DNA of 47,198 bases from Acidobacteriota bacterium (GTDB taxonomy: Bacteria; Acidobacteriota; Terriglobia; Terriglobales; Acidobacteriaceae), in assembly GCA_003225005.1 (NCBI GenBank), contig QIAN01000163.1, positions 1-47,198 on the forward strand, given 5' to 3'. The notes beneath the pieces are model-generated. The model had not been told where the DNA came from and searched no databases. It worked only from the letters and a program-made list of their open reading frames with translations. The number at the start of each line of letters is the position of its first letter. Position 1 is the stretch's first letter. The translations under genes and the position numbers were made by a program. Below are positions 1 through 6,590 of this stretch, piece by piece.

Positions 1-52
1 GATAATCTCCTTAAGTGGATCGGCATCATTCGTCCTGGCGCTCTTGGATCTT

Positions 53-189
53 GTTGCGCTTGGGTTGCGGATTGTGCAAGACTTTGCTTGAGTTTGCAGG
101 CTTAAGTGCTTTATCTTCTTCGAGCTCATTATCTCGATTAGGACTCATAATCTGTTGGTTCCAGGCTCGAATCCCGGCGGGCCCACCAA
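53..189 (+). repeat. Diverged direct repeat A (attachment-site-like), pairs with 2523-2670
   Basis: This stretch and 2523-2670 share a TTGGGTTGCGGATT-like core, then 10-bp-period units, then a spacer, then a 3' tRNA-Met half ending in CCA. Three degenerate 10-bp units are visible here at 69-78, 79-88 and 89-98 (consensus near GGAnTTTGCA). The units resemble arm-type integrase sites placed one helical turn apart; that role is inferred. No protein gene is seen in 1-336. Confidence 0.6.
144..188 (+). pseudogene. tRNA-Met(CAU) 3' half (att-like relic, copy A)
   Basis: The segment runs from the anticodon loop CTCATAA (144-150) through the 3' anticodon strand TCTGT, variable loop, T-arm (CCAGG / CCCGG with one mismatch) and acceptor strand CGGGCCC plus A-CCA at 188. 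There is no 5' half: the bases before the loop do not pair with TCTGT and no D-arm precedes it. A fragment that begins at the anticodon loop is what tyrosine recombinases leave when they integrate at that tRNA sublocation. A second copy lies at 2625-2669. Confidence 0.7.
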
Positions 190-336
190 TTCAATCGGCC
201 ACTTCATGCGGAATCTCCGCTTCGCTCATAAGCTCAGGTGGTCGCACCGGAGAGTGCCCATTTCGTGAAAACCCGCGGCTTAATCTCGACTCTGACCCTT
301 TTTTATTGCCACTGCCCTCATTTGCCGGCCCCGACA

Positions 337-684
337 TCACTTCACTTTGAACAACATCGCCCTGCCTAATTTTTTCTTCAGCTTCCGCGCACGTCCCAAC
401 GCAACCATGACGTAGAGGGCGTTGAGCCGGTCAAAGTATTCGCCAAAGAGATCCGCGCGGTGTCCTTGGGACTTTAGGGTATTCACCGTCACCCTCTCAC
501 CCTTGAATTTGCGGCTTATCACTTCGGGAGCTTCCTGGGGAACGATGGTGACCGAATAATTGTTGGTTGACCGCGGAGCGGCTACCAAGTAGCCGTTATC
601 TCCCTGGAAGACATGGTAGGTTTGCCTTTCGCCTTCTGCCTGACCGACGAACCTTGCGCCACTGAACAGATTCTTGACGGCCAT
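337..684 (-). CDS. Hypothetical protein, 115 aa
   Basis: Family not recognised. The start ATG has a strong ribosome site (GAGGAGG, 4 nt spacer). The N-terminal half is beta-rich and polar (YHVFQGDNGYLVAAPR around residues 23-38). The C-terminus is strongly basic with a run of Lys (RARKLKKKLGRAM). There is no signal peptide or membrane segment. It lies 24 bp downstream of the small basic protein at 709-885 on the same strand, so the two are probably co-transcribed. Position between two att-like repeats suggests accessory, transferred DNA. A nucleic-acid-binding role would fit the basic tail but is a guess; a toxin-antitoxin pairing cannot be shown. Confidence 0.6.
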   Translation of the reverse strand: MAVKNLFSGARFVGQAEGERQTYHVFQGDNGYLVAAPRSTNNYSVTIVPQEAPEVISRKFKGERVTVNTLKSQGHRADLFGEYFDRLNALYVMVALGRARKLKKKLGRAMLFKVK

Positions 685-708
685 ACACCCTCCTCGGATC
701 CTAATCCC

Positions 709-885
709 TTACTCACCACCGCGTTTTTTCTTTTCTCTTGCCTTCAGCGCTCGCGCCTTGGCAGCCGCTTTGGAAGCTTTGATCGCGATTTCCTTGCGTC
801 GCGTTGCGCTCAGTTTATTGGCACGTGCTTTGCCGCCCTGCCGTGCGAAGTCGGACCTCAGTTTCCTAATCAGTTCGGCATCCAT
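709..885 (-). CDS. Small basic KGGKARA-type protein, 58 aa
   Basis: The sequence (RQGGKARANKLSATRRKEIA, then an Ala/Lys-rich tail ending KKKRGGE) matches a widespread class of tiny proteins with a GGxARAxxLxxxxRxEIAxKA motif, common in soil bacteria and of unproven function. It is predicted to be helical and DNA- or RNA-binding from charge alone. I chose the ATG at 885 (MDAELIRKL) over a TTG at 909, because the motif is complete from there and the TTG lies inside one of the upstream repeats. The 12-bp sequence at 899-910 recurs at 944-955, immediately upstream, and may be an operator. Confidence 0.6.
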   Translation of the reverse strand: MDAELIRKLRSDFARQGGKARANKLSATRRKEIAIKASKAAAKARALKAREKKKRGGE

Positions 886-898
886 AGGTATAAATAAT

Positions 899-955
899 AC
901 ACCTTGCAAGAAAGATGGGCCGATTTACTTGTTGAAGTACTTGACACCTTGCAAG
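899..955 (-). promoter_or_regulatory. Two 12-bp direct repeats upstream of the basic small gene
   Basis: ACACCTTGCAAG occurs exactly at 899-910 and again at 944-955 (45 bp apart) just upstream of the gene starting at 885. Each contains the palindrome CTTGCAAG. The sequence between them and the start is AT-rich. Two identical palindromic sites flanking a promoter-length gap suggest an operator pair, possibly autoregulatory; this is inference. The rest of 956-1180 shows nothing recognisable. Confidence 0.45.
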
Positions 956-1180
956 CAAGGTTAGATAAATGACGCGTGGAATAGGTTGAGGAAGCACAAA
1001 TGCGCAGTCAAGAGCGCAATGCGCACTTGCCCCAAGCTTTAACATGGGAATTGCACGTTGAAGTTAACTGGGACTATGTGCTCGTGCTCTTCCTGCAAAA
1101 ACCCGTTGGACTGGTAGTCCTAACAGTGGGTTGAGAACTTGTGGCGGCCTCGAAAGAGAAAGGCCGGGCGAGCGCGCCAG

Positions 1181-2134
1181 TTAATGGGTGAGGACAGGCT
1201 CCCGCCGCAGGTCGATGCGCTTAACCAGCCAGTCGTAACGGTCCTCCAAAGCTTGAGGATCGTTGAGATCGTGCCCAGTGTCGTAGTACAGCACCTTTTT
1301 TGGATCACTCGCGGCGGCAGTGTAGTGTTGCATCGAAGTCTTATCGAAGTACTGCTCGTAATTGGCGAACTGGAGCAGCAAGGGAATGGGCGCCGCGCGC
1401 CCAACGAAATGGATGGCATCGATGTCGCCCGTGACCTGAGCGTACTTTTCCAACTGACCTGCCGGCTGGCTCTTGCGGAAATCGATCATACCCGGATCGT
1501 CGCTGCGCAACAGGATGTCGGCCATCTCGGCCACTCCGGCCATCAATACCGACGTTTTCATGCGCTTGTCGACGGCGGAGAGAATAGATCCCCATTGTGC
1601 GCCATAACTGTGTCCAACATAGGCAAGCCGCTTCGGATCGACATCGGGACGTGCCAACAGCAAGTCAATTCCGCGACGAAGATCCACCAGGGCCTGAATT
1701 TCGATCTCCCGGTCCAACTCCGGTTTATCGAAATGGTCCGGAGTTTTGTGCCACGGTTGCGGGCGGTCCCAGGGGTAATCAGGGATGAGCGAAACCCCGC
1801 CCGCCCTCGCGTAAATCTTGGCTTCGGGAATGAATTCTGCCCGGGTGCCGTTTCCCCAATGCCCGAAGAGCACGGCTGCGAACGGCCCCTTTCCGTTCGG
1901 AATCACCAGGTACGCGCCCACCGGACCGCCCTTGGGACTCGTGTAAGTAATGTCGTGAAGGCTGCCTCCTGCGAACTCTTCGATGAACTTGTCATGGATG
2001 TCGAGCGGCTGTTTCACATCGTAGTCGAACAGATGCGATGCAGACTGGAAGTCGGATCCAGGCTTAGCGTCGGTCTGTGCCGATGCTAAAGAGGCAACGA
2101 GGGCAAGGACCACTACGAAGCTCAGATAACGCAT
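1181..2134 (-). CDS. Secreted alpha/beta hydrolase, dienelactone-hydrolase-like
   Basis: A 317-residue protein. Residues 1-19 form a signal peptide (MRYLSFVVVLALVASLASA, cleavage before QTDA), so it is probably periplasmic or exported. An esterase core follows: an oxyanion-region HWGNG after VLFG near residue 90, the nucleophile elbow GHSYG in the middle, and a C-terminal GHDLND that would supply the catalytic His. The overall layout is that of the dienelactone hydrolase/acyl-peptidase fold; the substrate cannot be told. I chose ATG at 2134 because it starts the signal peptide; an upstream start at 2206 would bury it. It sits alone, inside the region bounded by the tRNA-Met half repeats, and may be cargo of that element. 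Confidence 0.8.
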   Translation of the reverse strand: MRYLSFVVVLALVASLASAQTDAKPGSDFQSASHLFDYDVKQPLDIHDKFIEEFAGGSLHDITYTSPKGGPVGAYLVIPNGKGPFAAVLFGHWGNGTRAEFIPEAKIYARAGGVSLIPDYPWDRPQPWHKTPDHFDKPELDREIEIQALVDLRRGIDLLLARPDVDPKRLAYVGHSYGAQWGSILSAVDKRMKTSVLMAGVAEMADILLRSDDPGMIDFRKSQPAGQLEKYAQVTGDIDAIHFVGRAAPIPLLLQFANYEQYFDKTSMQHYTAAASDPKKVLYYDTGHDLNDPQALEDRYDWLVKRIDLRREPVLTH

Positions 2135-2522
2135 AACAGGTCTCAACGGTCGGAGCAGGACGGAAACGATCTCCACTTGCGCAGAATTGTACCACCGTAT
2201 GCACACTGCAGAGACGCCCGGGCTAAGCTGTCACCGCTTCAAAGCGCTTTCGCAAAAGGCTGCAACTAATACTCCTTACCTGTCCGTCGCGACCACCATC
2301 CAATCCACCGATCGCGTGGCTACCGGGGGAATCCCACCCGAAGAACGCAGGGTCCTCTTCTAAATTCCCGCTGCATCCGGGCTCTTCGAACAGCCCGCGC
2401 GAACGCATCCGATAATTAATGGGAGCCGACTTTACCCTGGTCGTGTCAGGTTTTCTTGCCGCGAAGAGCGCTGCTGCTGAGGTCAAATGCCATGAACTTA
2501 ATCCTCCCTTTTCTGTTCAGGC

Positions 2523-2670
2523 TGGTTGCGTCTGGGTTGCGGATTTTTCAGGATTTTGCAGGACTTTGCCGGAATTTGCAGAGGGAAGGGGGCTATTTAT
2601 TTGTTTGCAGAGTCCGGGAAGGGGCTCATAAGCTGTTGGTTCCAGGTTCGAATCCTGGCGGGCCCACCAC
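2523..2670 (+). repeat. Diverged direct repeat B with four 10-bp integrase-arm-like units
   Basis: Homologous to 53-189. Four tandem 10-bp units stand at 2541-2550, 2551-2560, 2561-2570 and 2571-2580 (ggatttttca, ggattttgca, ggactttgcc, ggaatttgca), giving consensus GGAnTTTgCa. They are followed 44 bp later by a tRNA-Met 3' half. The exact one-turn spacing suggests protein binding along one DNA face, as for arm-type sites of tyrosine recombinases. Confidence 0.6.
2625..2669 (+). pseudogene. tRNA-Met(CAU) 3' half (att-like relic, copy B)
   Basis: Anticodon loop CTCATAA at 2625-2631, GCTGT, variable loop TGGTT, a perfect T-arm CCAGG-TTCGAAT-CCTGG (2642-2658), acceptor strand CGGGCCC, A and CCA ending at 2669. 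The preceding bases cannot pair with GCTGT and there is no D-arm, so it is not a functional tRNA. The T-arm here is intact while copy A has a mismatch, so copy B is younger or better conserved. Confidence 0.72.
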
Positions 2671-2771
2671 AAGCCGTTACCTATGTTTCGCGTCGCTCAG
2701 TAGGCTTCGGGCGGTCTGCGATGCGTGTAAAATAATGATCACGTCTTCCTAATTGTTGCTAAGGAATATTC

Positions 2772-3050
2772 ATGGCGGGACACACGGTATTCTGCGTGAA
2801 GTTGCAAAAAGAGCTGCCGGGCTTGGACGAGCCTCCTTTTGACAACGAGCTCGGCCGCAAGGTGTTTGACAACGTCTCTCAGCAGGCCTGGACAATGTGG
2901 ACGGAGCACTGCAAGATGCTTCTCAATGAGTATCGCCTGAATCCTGCACGCCGCGAAGATCAGGAAGTAATTGCCAAGCAGTTGGAGCAGTTCTTCTTCG
3001 GTGAAGGCGCAGCCCCGCCAAAGGATTACGTGCCGCCCACCCAGAAATAG
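2772..3050 (+). CDS. yggX: Fe(II)-trafficking / oxidative damage protection protein YggX
   Basis: A 92-residue protein of the YggX family (usual length about 90). Family hallmarks are present: the N-terminal TVFCVKLQKELPGLD with the single conserved Cys at residue 8, the FDNELGRKVFDNVSQQAW block, and MLLNEYRLNP in the middle. The family is cytosolic, protects iron-sulfur clusters from oxidation and is proposed to handle labile Fe(II). Its ATG is preceded by AAGGAATATTC, a fair ribosome site. It stands alone, immediately right of the tRNA-half repeat. A functional link to the isc operon further along the window is plausible but not shown by position. Confidence 0.93.
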   Translation: MAGHTVFCVKLQKELPGLDEPPFDNELGRKVFDNVSQQAWTMWTEHCKMLLNEYRLNPARREDQEVIAKQLEQFFFGEGAAPPKDYVPPTQK

Positions 3051-3166
3051 TCTAGTTTTTGTAACACTCCTTTGACAGTTTGCGATTTTCAGGGTTACCG
3101 GCTCGGTTACCACTGCACCAATTTCGATGCAAATTTCATCAGTCCGTAACATTCCTCTGCTAGAAA

Positions 3167-3982
3167 ATGAACATGGATCCGCCAGCCTACAACACGCTGG
3201 TCCTTTCCGATCTGCATCTCGGTGCGGAGACCAGTCACGCGCGCGAAGCCACTTGCGTGCTCAAGCAGAATCAGTTTCGGAGATTGATCCTGCTGGGCGA
3301 CATTTTCGCCGATCTGAACTTTGCCCGCCTCACCAAGGAACACTGGAAGTTTCTCGGCTACATTCGCAAGCTCTCGAATCCCAAACGCAACGTCGAAGTG
3401 ATCTGGGTGGAAGGTAATCACGACCACGGCCTGGCGAATATCATGTCGCATCTTGTCGGAGTGCGGGTCTACCAGGAATACAAGTGGGAATTCTGCGGAA
3501 TCCCCCACCTGGCGATCCATGGCCACCAATTCGATGGCTTTCAGGTGAACCGGGTAAGACTCAGCTCCTTTGGAACCTCCTTTTATCTGCGCTTGCAAAA
3601 GCTCGATATGAAAGGCCAGCCGATTGCCCGGTTGATTGACCGCCTCAACACGCGCTGGTTGAGGATGTCGCCGAAAGTGGCGTCCGGAGCCTTGTCTTAC
3701 GCGCACCAGCACGGCGCCACCCGCATCTTTTGTGGCCACACCCATGAAGCCGTCCACATCGAGCGCGACGGCATCAACTATTACAACGCAGGCGGCTGGG
3801 TCGATTCCCGCCTGACGTATCTGACCATCGACGAACCGGGGGTACGCATCCATGAATACCGCGAACGAGTTGACGATAGTGATTCCAGCCAAGAACGAGG
3901 CGAAACTGATTCCGCGTTTGCTGACTTCACTAACCACGCAGGACTACTCGAAAATGTCGAGTACGAGGGTGTTGGTCGCTGA
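3167..3982 (+). CDS. Calcineurin-like metallophosphoesterase (LpxH-like)
   Basis: A 271-residue cytosolic protein carrying the five dimetal phosphoesterase blocks in order: SDLHLG (near residue 14), LLGDIFADL (near 43), EGNHDHG (near 83), HGHQFDG (near 120) and CGHTHEA (near 188). This order and spacing match UDP-2,3-diacylglucosamine pyrophosphatase and relatives, but the substrate is not certain; the family also includes uncharacterised enzymes next to glycosyltransferases. The conserved fold should end near the YLTIDE strand around residue 227. The last ~40 residues run on in low-complexity, acidic sequence and overlap the next gene by 131 bp, probably because an ancestral stop was lost. 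ATG at 3167 or 3173; no strong ribosome site. Confidence 0.85.
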   Translation: MNMDPPAYNTLVLSDLHLGAETSHAREATCVLKQNQFRRLILLGDIFADLNFARLTKEHWKFLGYIRKLSNPKRNVEVIWVEGNHDHGLANIMSHLVGVRVYQEYKWEFCGIPHLAIHGHQFDGFQVNRVRLSSFGTSFYLRLQKLDMKGQPIARLIDRLNTRWLRMSPKVASGALSYAHQHGATRIFCGHTHEAVHIERDGINYYNAGGWVDSRLTYLTIDEPGVRIHEYRERVDDSDSSQERGETDSAFADFTNHAGLLENVEYEGVGR

Positions 3983-4571
3983 CGCCCACTCGATTGACGG
4001 CACTCCCGACATCGTCCTTAGCTTCCGCGGCCGTTTGAACCTCAGAGTCATTCGTGGCGGAATGCCGTCCGTCGGCCGCAATCACGGCGCGGCCCTTGCC
4101 GATACGCCTCATGTGCTCTTTCTGGATGCCGATATCGAACTGGCACATCCTTCCGTGCTGCGTCGCGCCCTGGAACTAGCCCAGCGCAAGAACCTGCATT
4201 GCGTAACTACAAATATCTTGTGTCGCGACGGAAGCTGGATTGACAAGCTGCTTTACGCCAGCAATGATTTGTTTCAATACCTGTCGCGTTGGCATCGGCC
4301 CTTCGCTACCGGCATGTTCATGCTGTTCGACACGGAGAAATTTCGCGAACTGGGCGGATTTAACCAACAGGTCGCCTTCGCCGAGGACTACCTGCTCAGC
4401 CAGCAGGTGCAACGGCATCGCTTCGGTATCGTTCGCGGCGGAGTCTATACCACCAACCGACGTTTCCAGAAGATGGGTCACTTCCGGGTTGCGAGCTTGT
4501 TCCTAAGAACCGCAATGAACTACTGGAATTCGAACTATTTCCTGCGCGACCACAAGTACTGGCAGACCTAG
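3852..4571 (+). CDS. Glycosyltransferase family 2
   Basis: A 239-residue GT-A fold enzyme. The first strand is ELTIVIPAKNEA at residues 6-17, then ADAHSIDGTPDI (nucleotide binding), GRNHGAA, and the metal-binding DxD-type motif LDADIEL near residue 95. An FAEDYLLSQQ segment (near 177) supplies the usual acidic base region. It transfers a sugar from a nucleotide donor; donor and acceptor are unknown. No membrane segments. The start must lie inside the upstream phosphoesterase gene, since strand 1 begins six residues in (ATG 3852; TTG 3870 is possible). Translational coupling with the upstream gene is likely; both may act on a cell-envelope glycolipid. Confidence 0.85.
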   Translation: MNTANELTIVIPAKNEAKLIPRLLTSLTTQDYSKMSSTRVLVADAHSIDGTPDIVLSFRGRLNLRVIRGGMPSVGRNHGAALADTPHVLFLDADIELAHPSVLRRALELAQRKNLHCVTTNILCRDGSWIDKLLYASNDLFQYLSRWHRPFATGMFMLFDTEKFRELGGFNQQVAFAEDYLLSQQVQRHRFGIVRGGVYTTNRRFQKMGHFRVASLFLRTAMNYWNSNYFLRDHKYWQT

Positions 4572-4676
4572 CCCGCGAGATTGACACACCGGGCAAATGT
4601 TTTTTTTGAGGCCGCGACAACAAGTCCAACTCATGGCTGGCTGCGTAACGCGTTCCCTATTGCGATCTGCCGCACT

Positions 4677-5234
4677 TCAGAATCGGAATACGATTCCAGT
4701 AGACAGCTGCAGATTATTCTGCGTCGCACTGAAAAAACGGGTCGTCACATAATCTCCCTCTACCCGCCAGGCCAGAAGCGGAAACAAATGATAGTCGAGG
4801 CCGCCACCCACTCCGGTTGCAAATGAGGTGTCACTGCCCGCGCTATGGGCACTCACATGCCCGACACCTATCAGCACTTCGGCAAACGGTCGAATCTTTC
4901 CAACTGACACCGACACGCGCGGACCGAAAAGCGCATTGTGCTCGTTGACTTTCAGATGGACCGCCGGGCACGGCCCCGCAATGGCCGGACAAATAGTTGG
5001 AAAATTCTGCGAGCCATAGTGGCCACTCAGATCTGCCACGATTCCTACCCAGGAAACTACCTTGCCCTCAAGCGAACCTTCCCATCCATTCAGATTGGCG
5101 CGATCGACAGAGGACAGATTAGTGTTGTAATAAGAATAGCCGAAAAAGACATTGCCTCCGGTTGGAATTTGAGCATTCGCCAACCCGGCGGAAAGAACTA
5201 GGGTGAAAAAAACTGCTGCAACGTTCCGGCGCAC
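4677..5234 (-). CDS. Outer-membrane beta-barrel protein (paralogue of the 5360-5863 gene)
   Basis: A 185-residue protein with a signal peptide (MRRNVAAVFFTLVLSAGLANA) and alternating hydrophobic strands typical of a small eight-stranded barrel (GNVFFGYSYY, ALFGPRVSVSV, FAEVLIGVGHV, GGGLDYHL). It ends in GIVFRF, with the C-terminal Phe that the BAM machinery recognises. A GTG start at 5234 has a consensus ribosome site AAGGAGGTG. It is about 35-40% similar by eye to the neighbouring 167-residue barrel, with the same ending, so the two arose by tandem duplication. An extra loop with two Cys (TICPAIAGPCPA) is present here only. Function (pore, adhesin or structural) is unknown. Confidence 0.8.
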   Translation of the reverse strand: MRRNVAAVFFTLVLSAGLANAQIPTGGNVFFGYSYYNTNLSSVDRANLNGWEGSLEGKVVSWVGIVADLSGHYGSQNFPTICPAIAGPCPAVHLKVNEHNALFGPRVSVSVGKIRPFAEVLIGVGHVSAHSAGSDTSFATGVGGGLDYHLFPLLAWRVEGDYVTTRFFSATQNNLQLSTGIVFRF

Positions 5235-5359
5235 GCAAACACCTCCTTGTGACAGTTGAGAAATTGGATGCGCTCAAACGAAGAAGGAGCACAAAGAGAT
5301 TTGTTGCCACGCCGCAGGCGGGCAAATACGATTTGCGGTGAGCTCCCGGTCTGGATTCG

Positions 5360-5863
5360 CTAGAAGCGGAACACCACGCCGGTCGAGCCTCGCACGTCAT
5401 TCTGTTGGGCACTCAAGTAGTTGGTATGGACGTAGTCGCCTTGCACCCTCCAGGAGAATGCTTTGATTAGCCGGTAATCCACACCGCCGCCGAAGTCCAC
5501 CGCCAACGGCCGGTAGCTGCTGTCGTTTAGAGTGATCCTTTGAATACCAAATAGTGCCTGCGCGAACGGGCGCCATCGTCCCCAGCTGACCGCGAGGCGC
5601 GGCCCGAAAAGAAAGTTGTACTGCTTAATGCCTGGAGCATAGTAGCCGCTTAAGTCAGCCACAACGCCCAGGTGAGGAAGCACAATCGCTTCGCCCGAGG
5701 CGTTCCAACCTTTCAAGCCCATTCGGTTCGCGGTAACGATATCGGAGTCGCTGTAAGAAGCGCCGACATAGACGTTCCCATGCGGGATAAGTTGAGCAGA
5801 CATTGCCGTGGGCAACATCATGAAACTCAGTACCATCAAAACAATACTTGCAAGTTTTGCCAC
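5360..5863 (-). CDS. Outer-membrane beta-barrel protein
   Basis: A 167-residue barrel protein. The signal peptide reads VAKLASIVLMVLSFMMLPTA then MSAQ, after which strands GNVYVGASYSD, FLFGPRLAVSW, FAQALFGIQRI and GGGVDYRL match the paralogue at 4677-5234. Both end with GxVFRF. I chose the GTG at 5863 because GGAGG sits 9 nt upstream and the signal peptide starts there; longer upstream reading gives non-conserved sequence. A 125-bp gap separates the two barrel genes, so each may have its own promoter. Confidence 0.78.
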   Translation of the reverse strand: MAKLASIVLMVLSFMMLPTAMSAQLIPHGNVYVGASYSDSDIVTANRMGLKGWNASGEAIVLPHLGVVADLSGYYAPGIKQYNFLFGPRLAVSWGRWRPFAQALFGIQRITLNDSSYRPLAVDFGGGVDYRLIKAFSWRVQGDYVHTNYLSAQQNDVRGSTGVVFRF

Positions 5864-6077
5864 GAAAATATTTCCTCCCCGGCAAGCCAGCCGGCAAAAT
5901 CGTTCATCAAGTCCCGGAAAATCCTTTGGATGCAGTGTAATAGACAGGGAGTTCTCGACAGCTGACAAAATTTTGTTACCAGGAAGCTTCCCAATTCTGC
6001 GGCGCCCTACAAAAATTTACTTTCTTTTTTTGGTGCTGAAACCTATCCACAAGCGTCTATGCATTAGGATGCAATCT

Positions 6078-6515
6078 ATGGACACATCTTGTGAAACGTG
6101 GTCGCCGCTTGAGCGTCCGGCAGCTTGGGGACTGCGGAAGGAAGCCAATTTGAAGCTCAGTCTGGAAACACGAAATCGCGGCAATGTCCTGATTGTGCAT
6201 TGCCAGGGGCGAATCGTCTATCGCGATGAGGCCAACGCGTTCTCGCGCCTTGTGGCGGACCTCATGCGGCACACGCGGAATGTGATCATTGACTTTAGTG
6301 GCGTTACTTCCATGGATAGTGCTGGAATCGGCGAGCTGGTACTTCTACATACGAAAGCGCAAGCCGAAGGAGCAAGGTTGAAGTGTGCCCGTCCCAGCCC
6401 GTTCGTGCACAACCTTCTCGATCTAACGAATCTCAACTCGGTGCTCGATATTCACCCGTCATTGGAAGAGGCGCTTGAATCATTCTCCGAAGACGAAGTC
6501 TGCGCCGACTGCTAA
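6078..6515 (+). CDS. STAS-domain anti-sigma-factor antagonist
   Basis: A 145-residue protein with one STAS domain (about residues 30-140): LKLSLETRNRGNVLIVHCQG, then NVIIDFSGVTSMDSAGIGEL. The DSAG loop holds the serine that partner kinases phosphorylate in SpoIIAA/RsbV-type proteins. Such proteins free a sigma factor by binding its anti-sigma kinase. No kinase or sigma gene is adjacent, so the partner is elsewhere. ATG at 6078 has AGGA eight bases upstream; ATG 6069 is also in frame. The N-terminal ~28 residues are not conserved family sequence. Two Cys at the very C-terminus (CADC) are unusual. Confidence 0.85.
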   Translation: MDTSCETWSPLERPAAWGLRKEANLKLSLETRNRGNVLIVHCQGRIVYRDEANAFSRLVADLMRHTRNVIIDFSGVTSMDSAGIGELVLLHTKAQAEGARLKCARPSPFVHNLLDLTNLNSVLDIHPSLEEALESFSEDEVCADC

Positions 6516-6520
6516 CCAGT

Positions 6521-6545
6521 GCGCCCGGTGTTATGAGCCGGGCGC
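6521..6545. terminator. Hairpin between convergent STAS and lysR genes
   Basis: GCGCCCGG (6521-6528) and CCGGGCGC (6538-6545) form a perfect 8-bp GC stem with a 9-nt loop, six bases after the STAS stop codon and 46 bp before the end of the convergent LysR gene. No U-tract follows on either strand, so it would be a weak or Rho-assisted bidirectional terminator. Confidence 0.5.
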
Positions 6546-6590
6546 TCCACCCTTGAATCCTAGCCAGCATTTACTGCGTTCGATTTCTAG

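Larger units (their letters stand above)
2135..2771. other. Intergenic stretch holding att-like repeat B; otherwise no gene
   Basis: No convincing coding region is visible from the hydrolase start to yggX. The right part (2523-2670) is the second copy of the tRNA-half repeat. A possible promoter for yggX lies around 2700-2735 (AT-rich TGTAAAATAATGA), but no clear -35 box is seen. Confidence 0.5.

Noticed and set aside
684..709. Toxin-antitoxin pair (58-aa basic protein with 115-aa partner)
   Set aside because: Arrangement is suggestive, but neither protein shows a known toxin or antitoxin fold.
1139..2089. Long plus-strand open frame of 316 codons
   Set aside because: It lies antisense to the secreted hydrolase, whose signal peptide, GHSYG elbow and ribosome context are convincing; the antisense protein has no family features.
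2625..2669. Functional tRNA gene
   Set aside because: No D-arm, no 5' acceptor strand and no pairing for the anticodon stem; only the 3' half is present.
3107..3937. Minus-strand open frame of 276 codons
   Set aside because: Antisense shadow of the metallophosphoesterase, which has all five metal motifs.
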